Shown: positions 40,711 to 42,759 of the stretch, in pieces
Numbering within the stretch: position 1 is the stretch's first letter
How the letters are laid out: each line of letters starts with the position of its first letter
From: Clostridia bacterium
GTDB lineage: Bacteria > Bacillota > Clostridia > Oscillospirales > Acutalibacteraceae
DNA: 42,759 bases
Direction of reading: 5' to 3'
Assembly (NCBI GenBank): GCA_017410195.1
Contig: JAFQRF010000016.1
Coordinates: 1-42,759, forward strand
Program-made: the position numbers and the translations under genes
The notes under the pieces: generated by a model
Seen by the model: the letters and a program-made list of their open reading frames with translations, nothing else
What the model was told of the DNA's origin: nothing
Databases searched by the model: none

Positions 40711-41775
40711 ATGTTAAACATCAAAATCGAGAGAACAACCTCTCCCAAGCAGAAGCCCGATGAAAACAACCTCGGCTTCGGAAAAATTTTCACTGACCAC
40801 ATGTTTGTTATGAACTACACCGAAGGTCAGGGCTGGCACGATCCCCGTATAGTTCCTTACGGCAATCTCACCCTCTCCCCCGCATGTATGGTTTTTCACT
40901 ATGGCCAGGAAATGTTTGAAGGCCTTAAGGCATATAAGGGCGCTGACGGCGAAGTCCGTCTTTTCAGACCCGAAATGAACGCAAAGAGAACAAACGACAC
41001 AAACAAACGTCTTTGCATCCCTGAGCTTCCCGTTGAAGACTTCGTTCAGGCTGTAAGCGAAGTTGTAAGAGTAGACAAGGACTGGATTCCCTCCGCTCCC
41101 GGTACATCGCTCTACATCCGTCCCTTCATCATCGCAACCGATGACTTTCTCGGCGTTGCTCCCTCAAAGACATATCTCTTCATCGTTATCCTCTCCCCCT
41201 CAGGCGCCTACTATTCAAGCGGTCTTGCTCCCGTAGGCATCTGGATTGAAGACGACTACGTAAGAGCAGTCAAGGGCGGTATGGGCTTTGCAAAGACAGG
41301 CGGTAACTACGCAGCAAGCCTTGCAGCTCAGGTTAAGGCACACGATGACGGCTATTCACAGGTTCTCTGGCTTGACGGTGTTGAAAGAAAGTATATTGAA
41401 GAAGTCGGCGCAATGAACATCTTCTTCAAGATTAACGGCACTATCGTCACTCCCATGCTCAACGGCAGCATTCTTCCCGGTATTACAAGAAACTCGGTTA
41501 TCGAGCTTTGCAAGAGCTGGGGGCTTCCCGTTGAAGAGAGAAAGATTTCCGTTGATGAGCTTCTCGAAGCACAGAAAAACGGCACTCTTGAAGAATGCTT
41601 CGGCACAGGCACAGCGGCAGTTATCTCACCCGTCGGCAAGCTTCGCTATAAGGATGATGTTATGACAATCAACGGCGGCGAAATCGGCGAAATCAGCCAG
41701 AAGCTTTATGATACCGTTACCGGCATCCAGGGCGGCACCTGCGAAGACAAGTTCGGCTGGGTAACCGTTCTTTAA
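40711..41775 (+). CDS. ilvE: Branched-chain amino acid aminotransferase
   Basis: A 354-residue fold-type IV PLP enzyme of the longer, mammalian-BCAT-like group. Marks: MVFHYGQEMFEGLKAYKG, the PLP lysine region GGMGFAKTGGNYAASLAAQ, QVLWLDGVERKYIEEVGAMN and the phosphate-binding LNGSILPGITRNS. It transfers the amino group between Leu/Ile/Val and 2-oxoglutarate. AAAGGA precedes the ATG. It is between the CoA-ligase fusion and the 2-oxoacid:ferredoxin oxidoreductase genes, so it could connect branched-chain 2-oxoacids with amino acids in either direction. Confidence 0.95.
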   Translation: MLNIKIERTTSPKQKPDENNLGFGKIFTDHMFVMNYTEGQGWHDPRIVPYGNLTLSPACMVFHYGQEMFEGLKAYKGADGEVRLFRPEMNAKRTNDTNKRLCIPELPVEDFVQAVSEVVRVDKDWIPSAPGTSLYIRPFIIATDDFLGVAPSKTYLFIVILSPSGAYYSSGLAPVGIWIEDDYVRAVKGGMGFAKTGGNYAASLAAQVKAHDDGYSQVLWLDGVERKYIEEVGAMNIFFKINGTIVTPMLNGSILPGITRNSVIELCKSWGLPVEERKISVDELLEAQKNGTLEECFGTGTAAVISPVGKLRYKDDVMTINGGEIGEISQKLYDTVTGIQGGTCEDKFGWVTVL

Positions 41776-41782
41776 TCCGATT

Positions 41783-42478
41783 ATGAACAACAAGCGAATA
41801 ACTCTTTTTGCCGGTCATTACGGCAGCGGAAAGACGAATATTTCGGTAAACTACGCACTTTGGCTTAAAGAAAAGCATGAAAAAGTCGTTATTGCCGACC
41901 TTGATATCGTCAACCCCTATTTCCGCTCAAAGGACAGTGAAAAACATCTTGAAGAAAGAGGAATCCACCTCATTTCATCGGAATATGCAAACTCCAACGT
42001 TGACGTGCCTGCAATGCCTTCCGAAGCTTATGCGATTATCGATAATAAGCAAACTGTTGCGGTTATCGATGTCGGCGGAGACGACAGAGGCGCTCTTGCA
42101 ATGGGCAGATATGCCCCTGCAATTCTTGAAGAAAATGACTACGAGATGCTTTTCGTTATCAACAAATACCGTCCGCTCACTCCCGACTGTGCATCGACCA
42201 TTGCTGTTATGCACGAAATCGAGACAGCTTGCGGAATGAAATTCACCGGAATCGTCAACAATTCCAATCTTGGCGATGAAACAGGTGAAGAAACCGTACT
42301 TAAATCAGCAGCCTATGCCGATGAAATTTCAGAAGCAAGCGGACTGCCGATAAGAATGACAACGGTAAAAGAAGACCTTTACGATAAACTCAAAGATAAA
42401 GTTGTTAACTGCTCCCCGATTAAGCTTTTTGTAAGACAATCGTGGGCAAAACAGGAGGAAGATTTATGGCTAAAGTAA
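41783..42478 (+). CDS. P-loop ATPase of the SIMIBI/ParA-CobB type
   Basis: A 231-residue protein with a Walker A GHYGSGKTNIS near the N-terminus, switch-like ADLDIVNPYFRSKD, Walker B-like VAVIDVGGDDRGAL, and FVINKYRPLT. This places it in the MinD/ParA/CobB-like nucleotide-binding group. Its partner is unknown. It starts 7 bases after the ilvE stop without a clear ribosome binding site, suggesting reinitiation coupling, and its end overlaps the ferredoxin subunit gene by 13 bases. Being locked in the oxidoreductase operon suggests a role in assembly or activation of that enzyme (for example cofactor or cluster insertion); inference. Confidence 0.8.
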   Translation: MNNKRITLFAGHYGSGKTNISVNYALWLKEKHEKVVIADLDIVNPYFRSKDSEKHLEERGIHLISSEYANSNVDVPAMPSEAYAIIDNKQTVAVIDVGGDDRGALAMGRYAPAILEENDYEMLFVINKYRPLTPDCASTIAVMHEIETACGMKFTGIVNNSNLGDETGEETVLKSAAYADEISEASGLPIRMTTVKEDLYDKLKDKVVNCSPIKLFVRQSWAKQEEDLWLK

Positions 42479-42672
42479 CGTTTAATACTGACCTCTGCAA
42501 GGGCTGCGGTCTTTGCGTAGGTGCGTGCCCCAAAAAGATTGTGGCACTTCTCAAGGATGAAATCAACGCCAAGGGTTATCATCCCGCAGGCATCACAGAC
42601 CAGTCAGCTTGCATCGGTTGCGCATTCTGTGCAACAATGTGTCCCGACTGCGTAATCACCGTTGAAAAGTAA
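42466..42672 (+). CDS. 2-oxoacid:ferredoxin oxidoreductase, delta (ferredoxin) subunit
   Basis: The ATG at 42466, preceded by AGGAGG, gives 68 residues; an ATG at 42442 is unlikely. Two 4Fe-4S motifs are present: CKGCGLCVGACPKK and CIGCAFCATMCPDC. Length and the segment between them match the VorD/KorD delta subunit, which passes electrons between the catalytic subunits and ferredoxin. It overlaps the ATPase gene by 13 bases and is followed 12 bases later by the alpha subunit. Confidence 0.93.
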   Translation: MAKVTFNTDLCKGCGLCVGACPKKIVALLKDEINAKGYHPAGITDQSACIGCAFCATMCPDCVITVEK

Positions 42673-42684
42673 GGAGAAAGAAAA

Positions 42685-42759
42685 ATGGCTGAAAAAGTTT
42701 TGATGAAGGGTAACGAGGCTCTTGCAGAAGCAGCTATCATGGCAGGCTGCCGCCACTAC
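42685..42759 (+). CDS. 2-oxoacid:ferredoxin oxidoreductase, alpha subunit (5' part only)
   Basis: The first 25 codons (MAEKVLMKGNEALAEAAIMA) run off the window end. AAGGAG precedes the ATG. The KGNEALAEAAI segment is typical of VorB/KorA alpha subunits. With ilvE in the operon a branched-chain (2-oxoisovalerate-type) specificity is favoured over 2-oxoglutarate, but indolepyruvate- or oxoglutarate-type remain possible. Thiamine-diphosphate beta and gamma subunits should follow outside the window. Confidence 0.88.
   Translation, partial: MAEKVLMKGNEALAEAAIMAGCRHY

Overview
The window looks like chromosome of a low-to-moderate GC Clostridia-type Firmicute, probably a gut member of the Oscillospirales/Ruminococcaceae-like lineages. 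This is inferred from Gram-positive signatures: a Veg protein, strong AGGAGG/GAGGTG ribosome binding sites with frequent TTG starts, many near-consensus TTGACA-N17-TATAAT promoters, lipoprotein signal peptides and a YwlE-type phosphatase. Other pointers are a 2-oxoacid:ferredoxin oxidoreductase, a bacterial serpin and intergenic inverted repeats of a type common in gut Clostridia. I see no rRNA, tRNA, CRISPR array, transposase or phage gene.

Layout. 1-4.1 kb: the end of an unrecognised gene, veg, a HAD phosphatase, a YdcF-like protein and GTP-dependent PEP carboxykinase. 4.1-8.6 kb (minus): polA, an arginine-phosphatase-like LMW-PTP, rimI and tsaD as one operon. 8.7-13.1 kb (plus): dus, a secreted glycosidase-like protein and glutamine-dependent nadE, each with its own promoter. 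13.1-17.2 kb: an inverted-repeat element, then an operon of ECF sigma factor, membrane regulator, a secreted protein with an internally duplicated domain, and a lipoprotein serpin. 17.2-21.9 kb (minus): sugar epimerase-like protein, RlmA-like methyltransferase, GH27 glycosidase and a purple-acid-phosphatase-like enzyme in one operon, divergent from a TetR regulator. 22.6-23.9 kb (minus): a small membrane protein and a pyrophosphatase-like/Nudix fusion.

24.2-30.7 kb (plus): a two-component system, a large lipoprotein, a MIF-type tautomerase, a helix-hairpin-helix protein and asnS, closely packed. 30.8-31.8 kb: a zinc-ribbon DUF5067-like membrane protein divergent from a small XRE regulator across a palindromic operator. 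32.0-35.8 kb (minus): a compact surface operon of a secreted papain-like-fold protein, a small membrane protein, an O-antigen-ligase/O-oligosaccharyltransferase family membrane protein, and a Pro/Thr-rich low-complexity secreted protein whose start overlaps the ligase stop. 36.2-36.5 kb: an XRE regulator with paired operators over its own promoter. 36.8 kb to the end (plus): an operon of a remodelled isopropylmalate-synthase-like protein, a TIM-barrel/acyl-CoA-ligase fusion, branched-chain aminotransferase, a P-loop ATPase, and the delta and alpha subunits of a 2-oxoacid:ferredoxin oxidoreductase.

The two most promising undescribed systems are (i) the surface operon at 32.0-35.8 kb, a candidate dedicated ligase/acceptor pair in which two exported proteins share an unusual hydrophobic C-terminal tail, and (ii) the 36.8-42.8 kb operon. 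The latter could interconvert branched-chain or aryl acids, their CoA esters, 2-oxoacids and amino acids, and it contains an enzyme-family member lacking the expected metal ligands. The sigma/serpin operon is a third. All functions are predictions from reading the sequence; no database search was run.
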